From Verrucomicrobiota bacterium (GTDB lineage: Bacteria; Verrucomicrobiota; Verrucomicrobiia; Chthoniobacterales; UBA10450), in contig QHNB01000165.1 of assembly GCA_003217965.1 (NCBI GenBank), positions 1 through 5,120 on the forward strand: DNA of 5,120 bases. Direction: 5' to 3'. A program made the position numbers and the translations under genes. Numbering within the stretch: position 1 is the first letter of the stretch; every line of letters starts with the position of its first letter. The notes under the pieces are model-generated. The model ran no database searches, was not told where the DNA came from, and was given only the letters and a program-made list of their open reading frames with translations. Positions 1-5,120 of this stretch are shown piece by piece.

Positions 1-1845
1 CATTTTAAAGGCGAGCTCGCTCGAATCGACTTCATGGTAGCTGCCATAAACGATGTCGACCTCAACATCGATGACCGGATAACCGCCGAGCACCCCATTC
101 AGGACCGCTTCTTCAATGCCTTTTTTCACCGCCGGAATGTATTCGCGCGGAATCACGCCGCCCACGATTTTGTTTTCGACGAGCAGACCTTTGCCGCGGT
201 GTGCCGGCCGCACATCGACTTCGACGTGACCGTACTGTCCGCGACCGCCTGATTGCTTGATTAATTTGCCAACGCCGTGGGCACCACCGGTGATTGTCTC
301 GCGATAGGCGATTTGCGGCTTCCCCGCATTCGCGTCCACCTTGAATTCGCGGAACATGCGATCGCGAATGATTTCTAAATGCAGTTCACCCATGCCGGCG
401 ATGATCGTCTGGCCAGTATCCTCATGCGTGTAGACGCGGAAGGTCGGATCTTCTTCCGCAAGACGTTGCAGGGCGGTCGCCATTTTCTCCTGATCTAGCT
501 TCGTCTTTGGCTCGATCGCCATTGAGATAACGGGATCGGGAAACGATGGCGGCTCGAGCAAAATCGGATGATCCTCGTCGCAAAGCGTGTCGCCGGTGGT
601 GATGTTCTTGATTCCCACAATGGCCGCAATGTCGCCGGAGTAGCAGGTCTCGATGTCTTCGCGTTTGTCCGCCTGAATTTGAATCAAACGCGAGATGCGC
701 TCGCGTTTGTTCGTGCGCGGATTGTAGACGGTGTCGCCTTTACTGAGGGTGCCAGCATAAACTCGAAAGAAAACGAGCTTGCCGACAAACGGATCGCTCC
801 AAAGCTTGAACGCGAGCGAGCAAAAGTTGCCGTTGTCGTCCGTTGGTGCCTCCATCGGCTCGTGCGAATCGGGATCCATGCCTTTGGCCGGCGGAATATC
901 AAGAGGGCTTGGGAGGTAATCGACCACTGCGTCGACCAGGTACTGCACGCCTTTATTCTTGAGTGCCGAACCGCCAACGACGGGCACAAACTTGTTCGCA
1001 ATCGTTTGACGACGAATGCCCGCTTTCAACAGCTCCGGTGTAATCGGTTTTTCTTCGAGAACAGCCTCCGCAACTTCGTCATCAAGATTTGAAATTTGCT
1101 CGACCAGATCGTGATAAGCTTTCTCGACAAGATCGACATATTCCTTTGGAACGTCGGCAAGTTCATACGTCGATCCGAGCTGATCGCTGTCGGAATAGAT
1201 GATCGCTTTCTTATTAATAACGTCGATCTGGCCTTTGAACTGATCTTCTTTGCCCAGCGGAAGCAGAACCGGCCACGCGTTGGCGCCGAGTTTCTTGCGC
1301 ATGCTATCGATCGACATCTTAAAGTCGGCGCCGACGCGGTCCATTTTGTTGATGAACGCAAGGCATGGCACATTGTATTTCGTTGCCTGCCTCCAGACCG
1401 TCTCCGATTGCGGCTGCACTCCCGCAACGGCATCGAAGACTGCGATTGCGCCGTCCAATACACGCAACGAGCGCTCCACTTCCGCCGTGAAATCAACGTG
1501 ACCCGGCGTGTCGATAATGTTGATGCGCTGTTTGATGCCTTCGAATATTTTGTAAACGTCCGGCTCTGGGCGCTGCGTCCACGAGCAAGTCGTCGCCGCG
1601 GAAGTGATCGTGATGCCGCGCTCACGCTCCTGCTCCATCCAGTCGGTCACCGTCGTGCCTTCATGCACTTCACCGATCTTGTGAATCATGCCGGTGTAAA
1701 AGAGAACACGCTCGGTCAGCGTCGTTTTGCCGGCGTCGATGTGCGCAGCAATTCCGATATTCCGGGTACGCTCGAGCGGGAATTTCCGATCGGGCGAATT
1801 CGGATTCGCCGCCGCTGCTTTTCGTTCAATCGCCGCCGTCGCCAT
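1..1845 (-). CDS. fusA: Elongation factor G (EF-G), 3' end beyond the window
   Basis: This is the translocase GTPase that moves tRNA and mRNA through the ribosome after peptide-bond formation and helps recycle ribosomes in the cytoplasm. Reading from the ATG at 1845 gives 615 codons without a stop, so roughly the last 90 residues of a protein of about 700 lie outside. Visible G-domain motifs are AHIDAGKT (P-loop, residues 34-41), RGITI (switch I, 76-80), DTPGH (112-116, with the catalytic His) and NKMD (166-169), with GSAL at 292-295. Domain II follows (DPFVGKLVFFRVYAG), then domain III (GMGELHLEI), and domain IV shows GGRGQYGHV at 533-541. The N-terminus is about 15 residues longer than I recall for E. 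coli, and the segment between switch I and DTPGH is also longer. It is the third gene of the str operon, starting 4 bases after rpsG; a weak GGTGA site overlaps the rpsG stop. Confidence 0.97.
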   Translation of the reverse strand, partial: MATAAIERKAAAANPNSPDRKFPLERTRNIGIAAHIDAGKTTLTERVLFYTGMIHKIGEVHEGTTVTDWMEQERERGITITSAATTCSWTQRPEPDVYKIFEGIKQRINIIDTPGHVDFTAEVERSLRVLDGAIAVFDAVAGVQPQSETVWRQATKYNVPCLAFINKMDRVGADFKMSIDSMRKKLGANAWPVLLPLGKEDQFKGQIDVINKKAIIYSDSDQLGSTYELADVPKEYVDLVEKAYHDLVEQISNLDDEVAEAVLEEKPITPELLKAGIRRQTIANKFVPVVGGSALKNKGVQYLVDAVVDYLPSPLDIPPAKGMDPDSHEPMEAPTDDNGNFCSLAFKLWSDPFVGKLVFFRVYAGTLSKGDTVYNPRTNKRERISRLIQIQADKREDIETCYSGDIAAIVGIKNITTGDTLCDEDHPILLEPPSFPDPVISMAIEPKTKLDQEKMATALQRLAEEDPTFRVYTHEDTGQTIIAGMGELHLEIIRDRMFREFKVDANAGKPQIAYRETITGGAHGVGKLIKQSGGRGQYGHVEVDVRPAHRGKGLLVENKIVGGVIPREYIPAVKKGIEEAVLNGVLGGYPVIDVEVDIVYGSYHEVDSSELAFKM

Positions 1846-1849
1846 AAAA

Positions 1850-2323
1850 TCACCAGCGGAAATGCGCAAAGGCGCGGTTCGCCTGCGCCATTTTGTGAGT
1901 ATCTTCGCGTTTCTTGATTGCGTTGCCCTGCCCAGCGGCGGCGTCTTTAATCTCGTGTGCCAGCGCCTCCGCCATCGGCTGGCCACGGCGATTGTCGGCG
2001 TACTGCACAATCCAACGCATCGCGAGTGAGATTTGACGCCCCGGCGCCACTTCCATCGGAACCTGGTAAGTCGCGCCACCAACGCGGCGAGATTTTACTT
2101 CGAGCCGGGGACGAACATTCTCGAGGGCCTTGTTCAAAATTTCGAGCGGGTCCACTGAGTCTGAGCCTTCGCGCGATTTGTCGATCGCGGTGTAAACGAT
2201 TCGTTCTGCGAGCGATTTCTTGCCGCGTTTCATCACCGTAGCAATGAGCCGGGCCACCGCCGGACTACCGTAGCGGGAGTCCACCCTCTCTTCTTTTTTG
2301 TAAACTTTGCGTCGGCGCGACAT
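1850..2323 (-). CDS. rpsG: 30S ribosomal protein S7
   Basis: S7 is a primary 16S rRNA-binding protein that nucleates assembly of the 30S head and lies near the E and P sites. The product is 157 residues, the usual length for S7 (about 156). It begins MSRRRKVYKKEERVDSRYGS and contains the family signatures LIATVMKRGKKSLAERIVY, NALENVRP-like ALENVRPRLEVKSRRVGGATYQ and a C-terminal KKREDTHKMAQANRAFAHFRW-type tail typical of bacterial S7. The ATG is 2 bases after the rpsL stop, so it is probably translated by coupling to rpsL; no strong Shine-Dalgarno is present. In E. coli a longer rpsL-rpsG spacer carries the S7 autoregulatory site, and there is no room for that here. It ends 4 bases before fusA. 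Confidence 0.98.
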   Translation of the reverse strand: MSRRRKVYKKEERVDSRYGSPAVARLIATVMKRGKKSLAERIVYTAIDKSREGSDSVDPLEILNKALENVRPRLEVKSRRVGGATYQVPMEVAPGRQISLAMRWIVQYADNRRGQPMAEALAHEIKDAAAGQGNAIKKREDTHKMAQANRAFAHFRW

Positions 2324-2325
2324 GG

Positions 2326-2739
<414 letters not shown>

Positions 2740-2797
2740 TTCCGATCCAAACGCCGCGCGAAGGATTATGTTCGGGCGACAAAAAATCCGCTCAGGC

Positions 2798-2815
2798 CGT
2801 GAACCCCTGCTCACG
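2798..2815 (-). promoter_or_regulatory. Hairpin in the str operon 5' leader
   Basis: On the minus strand CGTGAGC pairs with GTTCACG around an AGGG loop, giving a 7-bp stem with one G-U wobble. It lies in the predicted leader, about 60-75 bases before the rpsL ATG. A run of six T follows, but 11 bases after the stem, too far for a standard intrinsic terminator. It could be a leader structure for ribosomal-protein feedback or simply chance; no known S7 or S12 binding motif was recognised. Confidence 0.35.
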
Positions 2816-2835
2816 CTCTGATGCGGAGAGCGCGC

Positions 2836-2864
2836 AATATAGGAATAAATTCCGAGCCTGCAAA
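2836..2864 (-). promoter_or_regulatory. Predicted sigma70-type promoter of the str operon
   Basis: On the minus strand TTTGCA (-35, plus positions 2859-2864, 4 of 6 consensus bases) is followed by exactly 17 bases and then TATATT (-10, plus positions 2836-2841, 5 of 6). Transcription would start near 2829, giving a leader of about 90 bases before rpsL. The AT-rich spacer and tract upstream fit a strong ribosomal-protein promoter. This is consensus matching only. Confidence 0.6.
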
Positions 2865-2870
2865 GGGTTT

Positions 2871-2910
2871 TTTACGCGCATTTTCATAGGGAAATGCGAT
2901 TGCGCGCAAA
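2871..2910. repeat. Imperfect nested inverted repeat between the divergent operons
   Basis: The outer arms TTTACGCGCA (2871-2880) and TGCGCGCAAA (2901-2910) are inverted copies matching at 9 of 10 positions. A second, overlapping pair, CGCATTT (2877-2883) and AAATGCG (2892-2898), matches perfectly around an 8-base loop. The repeat lies just upstream of the predicted str -35 box. It could be an operator-like site or a cruciform; no regulator is known from this window. Confidence 0.45.
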
Positions 2911-2950
2911 CAATCACAAATGTCCTTCTCTGGCGCGCAGACGATGCCCA

Positions 2951-2965
2951 AGTCCGGCCCGGACT
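2951..2965. repeat. 15-bp palindrome upstream of tgt
   Basis: AGTCCGG and CCGGACT are perfect inverted arms around one central C. It lies about 90 bases before the tgt start and 90 bases upstream of the str -35 box. The compact symmetric form resembles a dimeric-repressor site, but a chance palindrome in GC-rich DNA is possible. Confidence 0.35.
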
Positions 2966-3010
2966 GAACAATGTCTGGCTCGTCCGCTTGGCGCGTTCGA
3001 AGAGTTGTTT

Positions 3011-3042
3011 GAGAGATCGTTCGCATTCGCTCAGGATGACAG
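3011..3042 (+). repeat. Dispersed-repeat-like sequence abutting the tgt start
   Basis: The core TTCGCATTCGCTCAGGATGA (3020-3039) resembles a short sequence scattered through intergenic DNA of many soil bacteria, where spurious frames read as FAFAQDD or SLRMT; both readings occur here. I recognise it from experience and cannot confirm copy number from one window. It supplies the AGGA that could serve as the ribosome-binding site for tgt. Confidence 0.5.
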
Positions 3043-3046
3043 TGTG
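3033..3046 (+). promoter_or_regulatory. Possible tgt ribosome-binding site with alternative GTG start
   Basis: AGGA at 3033-3036 is followed after 7 bases by an in-frame GTG at 3044, which would give the N-terminus MFEMLRKD. The ATG at 3053 has no comparable site. The phenylalanine before ML matches a hydrophobic N-terminal pattern common in Tgt proteins, so GTG is a serious alternative start adding three residues. Confidence 0.45.
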
Positions 3047-3052
3047 TTCGAG

Positions 3053-4300
3053 ATGCTTAGAAAGGATTACCGGAGTGCCGCCAGGTTAGGTCGGTTAGTA
3101 ACCGCTCACGGCGTCGTCGAGACACCGGCATTTTTGCCGGTGGGGACGCAAGGAAGCGTAAAGGCGGTGAGCCCCCGTGAACTGCACGAGCTCAATGCAC
3201 AGATCATTCTGGGAAACACTTACCACTTGTACGTGCGGCCAGGGCTCGATGTCCTCCGACACTTTGGCGGGCTGCACCGTTTTATGAATTGGGACGGACC
3301 GATCCTGACCGACAGCGGCGGTTACCAAATTTTTTCGCTGGCAAAGTTGCGCAAGCTCACACCTGAGGGAGTCCACTTCCAAAACCATGTCGACGGAACC
3401 CCAACATTTATCTCACCGGAAATTGCGATGGAAATTCAGGCGGTCCTCGGGAGCGACATCGCAATGGTGCTCGACGAATGCGCACCCTACCCGTGCGATT
3501 ACGAATACGCCGCGCGCAGTTTGGAGCTTACGATTCGCTGGGCGCGGAGGTGCAAGGAAGCAGCGGATAAAAAAAACGCCGAACTCCGACACAGTTCGGG
3601 AGGAGAGTGTCAGGCGCCGGAGAGCGAACAGCGAAGCGAAGATGTTGTAGCCGCTGTCCTCAGCGGCAGTTCCCAAGGGTCTGCCGCCGCGGCGGCAACT
3701 ACAATGCGCAAGCTTGTCTTCGGCATTGTTCAAGGTGCGACGTTTCCGGAATTGCGCAGGCAAAGTGCCGAGTCGCTTGTCGCGCTTGCGTTTGATGGCT
3801 ACGCCATCGGAGGTGTCAGCGTGGGCGAGCCGGAAGGTGAGATGATCGGAGCCATTAACGCGAGCGTTCCATATCTTCCGCAGGACAAGCCACGCTATGC
3901 CATGGGATTGGGCACCCCGCGCCAGATGCTGGAAATGATCGGCCGAGGCATCGATATGTTTGATTGTGTTTTGCCGACCAGATTGGCGCGCAACGGCACC
4001 GCTTTTGTCTCGTCCGGCACGTTGAATTTAAAAAACGCGGAATTCACTCTCGACCAAGAACCGATTGAGGCTGGCTGCTCCTGTCCAAGTTGTCGCGAGT
4101 TCACGCGCGGCTACATCCATCATCTCGTCAAAGCGGAAGAAATTCTCGGCCTGCGTCTAATCACGCTACACAATTTACATTTTTACCTCGATCTCATGCG
4201 ACAGGCGCGGGATGCAATTAAGGACGGGAGCTTCGATTCTTTTCGAAAAGATTTTGTCGCAAATTATCGAACGCGCGGCTCCGAGAATGGCGCGGAATAG
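3053..4300 (+). CDS. tgt: tRNA-guanine transglycosylase with an in-frame insertion
   Basis: Tgt exchanges guanine-34 in the anticodon of Asp, Asn, His and Tyr tRNAs for preQ1, which is later made into queuosine. From the ATG at 3053 it is 415 residues; the family usually has about 375. Motifs in order are ETPAFLPVGTQGSVK (23-37), GNTYHLYVRPG (54-64), LTDSGGYQ with the active-site Asp (85-92), DECAPYP (141-147), GIVQG (224-228), GYAIGGVSVGEP (249-260), GIDMFDCVLPTR with the nucleophilic Asp (299-310), and the zinc site CSCPSC (342-347) with the His of LHNL (372-375). All catalytic and zinc residues are present. The excess length lies between RWARRCKEA and LVFGIVQG, where about 50 residues replace the usual 8-12, encoded by palindromic DNA. 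GTG at 3044 is an alternative start; an open frame back to 2894 looks spurious because it reads through repeat-like DNA. It heads tgt-yajC-secD. Confidence 0.95.
   Translation: MLRKDYRSAARLGRLVTAHGVVETPAFLPVGTQGSVKAVSPRELHELNAQIILGNTYHLYVRPGLDVLRHFGGLHRFMNWDGPILTDSGGYQIFSLAKLRKLTPEGVHFQNHVDGTPTFISPEIAMEIQAVLGSDIAMVLDECAPYPCDYEYAARSLELTIRWARRCKEAADKKNAELRHSSGGECQAPESEQRSEDVVAAVLSGSSQGSAAAAATTMRKLVFGIVQGATFPELRRQSAESLVALAFDGYAIGGVSVGEPEGEMIGAINASVPYLPQDKPRYAMGLGTPRQMLEMIGRGIDMFDCVLPTRLARNGTAFVSSGTLNLKNAEFTLDQEPIEAGCSCPSCREFTRGYIHHLVKAEEILGLRLITLHNLHFYLDLMRQARDAIKDGSFDSFRKDFVANYRTRGSENGAE
3579..3599. repeat. Hairpin unit 1 in the tgt insertion
   Basis: CCGAACT (3579-3585) and AGTTCGG (3593-3599) are perfect 7-base inverted arms around a 7-base loop. 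It starts two bases after an A8 tract (3569-3576). It is the left part of the extra DNA in tgt and may be an end of, or separate from, the larger element at 3645-3704. Confidence 0.6.
3645..3704. mobile_element. 60-bp REP/MITE-like palindromic element inside tgt
   Basis: Terminal inverted repeats TTGTAG (3645-3650) and CTACAA (3699-3704) enclose a chain of palindromes. These are CCGCTG/CAGCGG around TCCT (3651-3666), a central CAG...CCCAAGGG...CTG unit (3667-3683), and the perfect 16-base palindrome TGCCGCCGCGGCGGCA (3682-3697). The length of 60 bases is 20 codons, so the tgt frame is kept and no stop is introduced. The form resembles non-autonomous REP or MITE elements moved in trans by a transposase. 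Mobility is inferred from structure; no target-site duplication was established and other copies cannot be seen here. Confidence 0.55.
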
Positions 4301-4449
4301 TCAGCAAAACCGGGAGCGAACCGGGCACGCTGCTATGAAATCCGGCACCGGTCCTGGCTCAGAAAATCGACAATGTCGAGTCGAGCGACCCGTTCTTGCA
4401 TTGCGTGCTGCATTGGAGTCAATTGTGCCCCACTTTTTCGGCGCATTTC
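4301..4449. other. tgt-yajC intergenic spacer
   Basis: This spacer of 149 bases contains no recognisable gene and no clear intrinsic terminator, which fits read-through from tgt into yajC. It contains a direct repeat of CCGGG with GAGCGAA-like surroundings (4311-4325) and a 13-base palindrome, TCGACA and TGTCGA around one A (4367-4379). The yajC frame stays open upstream to 4339 and includes TTG codons at 4396 and 4423, but the residues have no YajC character. Confidence 0.6.
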
Positions 4450-4773
4450 ATGATGATTTTCTTACTCGCTCAAACCCAGGCTGCGCCCAGCGCTAACCCT
4501 CCCGGGGCCGGCGGCGGCTTCGGATTTTTTGTGCCGTTCATCCTGATCTTCGTCATCATGTATTTCATCATGATCCGGCCGCAGATGCGGCGACAAAAGG
4601 AACAACAGAAGCTGATCGGAACACTCAAAACTGGGGACAAAGTGGTGACCAACTCTGGCATTCATGGATTAATCGCCAATGTCAAGGATTCCACCGTGAT
4701 TGTGAAGGTGGCCGACAACGTCAAGATCGAGATGGAAAAATCGGCGATCGCAAACGTCGCGAAATCGGACTAA
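4450..4773 (+). CDS. yajC: Preprotein translocase subunit YajC
   Basis: YajC is a small inner-membrane protein that associates with SecD and SecF and assists Sec-dependent export. Starting at the ATG at 4450 gives 107 residues, within the family's range. A Pro/Gly/Ala-rich N-terminal part is followed by one transmembrane segment (about residues 24-42, FGFFVPFILIFVIMYFIMI), the family hallmark RPQ (43-45), a basic stretch RRQKEQQKL, and the conserved cytoplasmic domain with GDKVVTNSGIHG (62-73) and VKIEMEKSAI. A second ATG follows directly at 4453. Neither has a good ribosome-binding site; a GGAG at 4415-4418 sits 4 bases before an in-frame TTG at 4423, an alternative that would add nine residues. 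It lies 16 bases before secD, in the usual tgt-yajC-secD order. Confidence 0.95.
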   Translation: MMIFLLAQTQAAPSANPPGAGGGFGFFVPFILIFVIMYFIMIRPQMRRQKEQQKLIGTLKTGDKVVTNSGIHGLIANVKDSTVIVKVADNVKIEMEKSAIANVAKSD

Positions 4774-4789
4774 TCCGACTTTCAATTAG

Positions 4790-5120
4790 ATGACTCCGGC
4801 GCTGATGTTTTTTATCGAGCTGTCGTGGCTCGCGTTGCTCGGCTGGTATTTCGCCACCGATTACGGCTTGCGCAAGCGCCTCCTCGCCACAGTGCTTATG
4901 GTCATAGCGGTCGCGTTTAGCGTAGCGATCACCTATCCGCCGCAGAAGAAAATTTCACTGGGACTCGACATCAAAGGCGGCACGTCCTTCCTGATCAGGC
5001 TTCAGCGGACCGACAAGCCGATCACGAATGTTATGCTCGATCAGGCCGTTGAAGTCATCCGGAAGCGCGTCGATTATTTTGGTGCGGGCGAACCGATTAT
5101 CAGCCCGGTCGGTCAGGACC
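4790..5120 (+). CDS. secD: Protein-export membrane protein SecD, 5' part
   Basis: SecD, with SecF, uses the proton gradient to help complete translocation of proteins through SecYEG. The window holds the first 110 codons from the ATG at 4790. Identification rests on LGLDIKGGTSFLI (residues 57-69), the signature after the first SecD membrane helix, and on AVEVIRKRVDYFGAGEPII (86-104), the start of the periplasmic P1 domain. Two hydrophobic segments precede these, about 4-22 and 31-49, separated by a charged RKR; E. coli-type SecD has a single N-terminal helix. No clear ribosome-binding site is visible, and the 16-base gap suggests coupling to yajC. Whether SecD is fused to SecF here cannot be seen. 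Confidence 0.95.
   Translation, partial: MTPALMFFIELSWLALLGWYFATDYGLRKRLLATVLMVIAVAFSVAITYPPQKKISLGLDIKGGTSFLIRLQRTDKPITNVMLDQAVEVIRKRVDYFGAGEPIISPVGQD

Larger units (their letters stand above)
2740..3052. other. Divergent intergenic region between rpsL and tgt
   Basis: This stretch of about 310 bases separates two divergent operons. I see no credible protein gene on either strand; the short open frames lack family motifs. It holds the likely str promoter (minus strand, 2836-2864), a str leader with a hairpin and a run of six T (minus strand, T-run at 2781-2786), an imperfect inverted repeat at 2871-2910, a short palindrome at 2951-2965, and a dispersed-repeat-like sequence at 3011-3042 next to the tgt start. 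I could not identify a convincing sigma70 promoter for tgt on the plus strand. Confidence 0.8.
3566..3709 (+). other. Inserted segment within tgt (residues about 172-219)
   Basis: This part of Tgt has no counterpart in the family members I can recall (E. coli, B. subtilis, Z. mobilis). The encoded peptide is low in hydrophobic core residues and rich in Ser, Glu, Ala and Gly, ending in an AAAAATT stretch, and is likely a disordered surface loop. It falls between a helix and the strand carrying GIVQG, a loop position tolerant of length change. The DNA holds two palindromic units, described separately, joined by a linker with repeated AGCGAA words. The boundaries are approximate because the original loop sequence is unknown. 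Confidence 0.75.

Noticed and set aside
568..1092. Long plus-strand open frame opposite fusA
   Set aside because: It lies wholly antisense to well-conserved EF-G codons and its product shows no family motif; it is a by-product of EF-G codon use.
1096..1917. 273-codon plus-strand open frame antisense to fusA and rpsG
   Set aside because: The length is explained by the GC-biased codons of the opposite strand; EF-G and S7 motifs are unmistakable on the minus strand.
2740..2814. N-terminal extension of rpsL from the upstream ATG at 2814
   Set aside because: The standard S12 N-terminus MPTINQLVRK begins at 2739; the extension has no S12 similarity and occupies the leader.
2781..2815. Intrinsic terminator in the rpsL leader
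   Set aside because: The T-run is 11 bases from the stem, so it does not meet the usual form; kept only as a possible leader structure.
2811..3026. Small minus-strand open frame in the intergenic region
   Set aside because: It overlaps the predicted str promoter and leader, has no motif, and reads through the repeat-like sequence.
2894..3052. 53-residue N-terminal extension of Tgt
   Set aside because: It reads through repeat-like DNA (FAFAQDD) and lies before the normal Tgt N-terminus.
3413..3763. Minus-strand open frame across the tgt insertion
   Set aside because: It is antisense to conserved Tgt codons on one side and to the palindromic insertion on the other, with no recognisable transposase motif; the insertion is too short to encode its own transposase.
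4212..4496. Plus-strand open frame spanning the end of tgt and start of yajC
   Set aside because: Most of it overlaps tgt or yajC in another frame and the product resembles nothing.

Overview
The window comes from a bacterial chromosome of moderate to fairly high GC content. It holds two conserved housekeeping blocks that diverge from a shared intergenic region. On the minus strand is the classic str operon in the order rpsL, rpsG, fusA; fusA runs off the left edge. On the plus strand is tgt, yajC, secD, the tRNA-modification and protein-export cluster found in many bacteria; secD runs off the right edge. Protein sequences, very tight str spacing, weak Shine-Dalgarno sites and a SecD with an extra N-terminal membrane helix suggest a Gram-negative lineage, most likely Verrucomicrobiota or a relative. 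This placement is inference from general sequence character and is not proven by any marker here.

Region by region: 1-1845 is the first 615 codons of fusA (EF-G), open throughout. Positions 1850-2323 are rpsG (S7) and 2326-2739 are rpsL (S12), with gaps of only 4 and 2 bases, so the three genes look translationally coupled. Positions 2740-3052 are the divergent intergenic region. It holds a good sigma70-like promoter for the str operon (TTTGCA, 17 bases, TATATT), a leader hairpin, two further inverted repeats of unknown role, and a copy of a dispersed-repeat-like sequence abutting the tgt start. Positions 3053-4300 are tgt, 4450-4773 are yajC, and 4790-5120 are the start of secD.

The outstanding oddity is in tgt. 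The enzyme carries about 40 extra residues just before its conserved GIVQG strand. The DNA encoding them consists largely of palindromes: a 7-bp stem hairpin at 3579-3599 and a 60-bp element bounded by TTGTAG/CTACAA at 3645-3704. This looks like an in-frame insertion of REP/MITE-like palindromic DNA into an essential-type enzyme gene, comparable in principle to Rickettsia palindromic elements. All catalytic and zinc-binding residues of Tgt remain, so the host protein is probably functional.

Functionally, the left block makes the decoding-centre proteins S12 and S7 and the translocase EF-G. The right block makes the queuosine-pathway transglycosylase and components of the Sec accessory complex (YajC, SecD). 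I see no CRISPR array, rRNA, tRNA, phage gene or defence gene. Apart from the insertion in tgt, this is an ordinary core-genome region.
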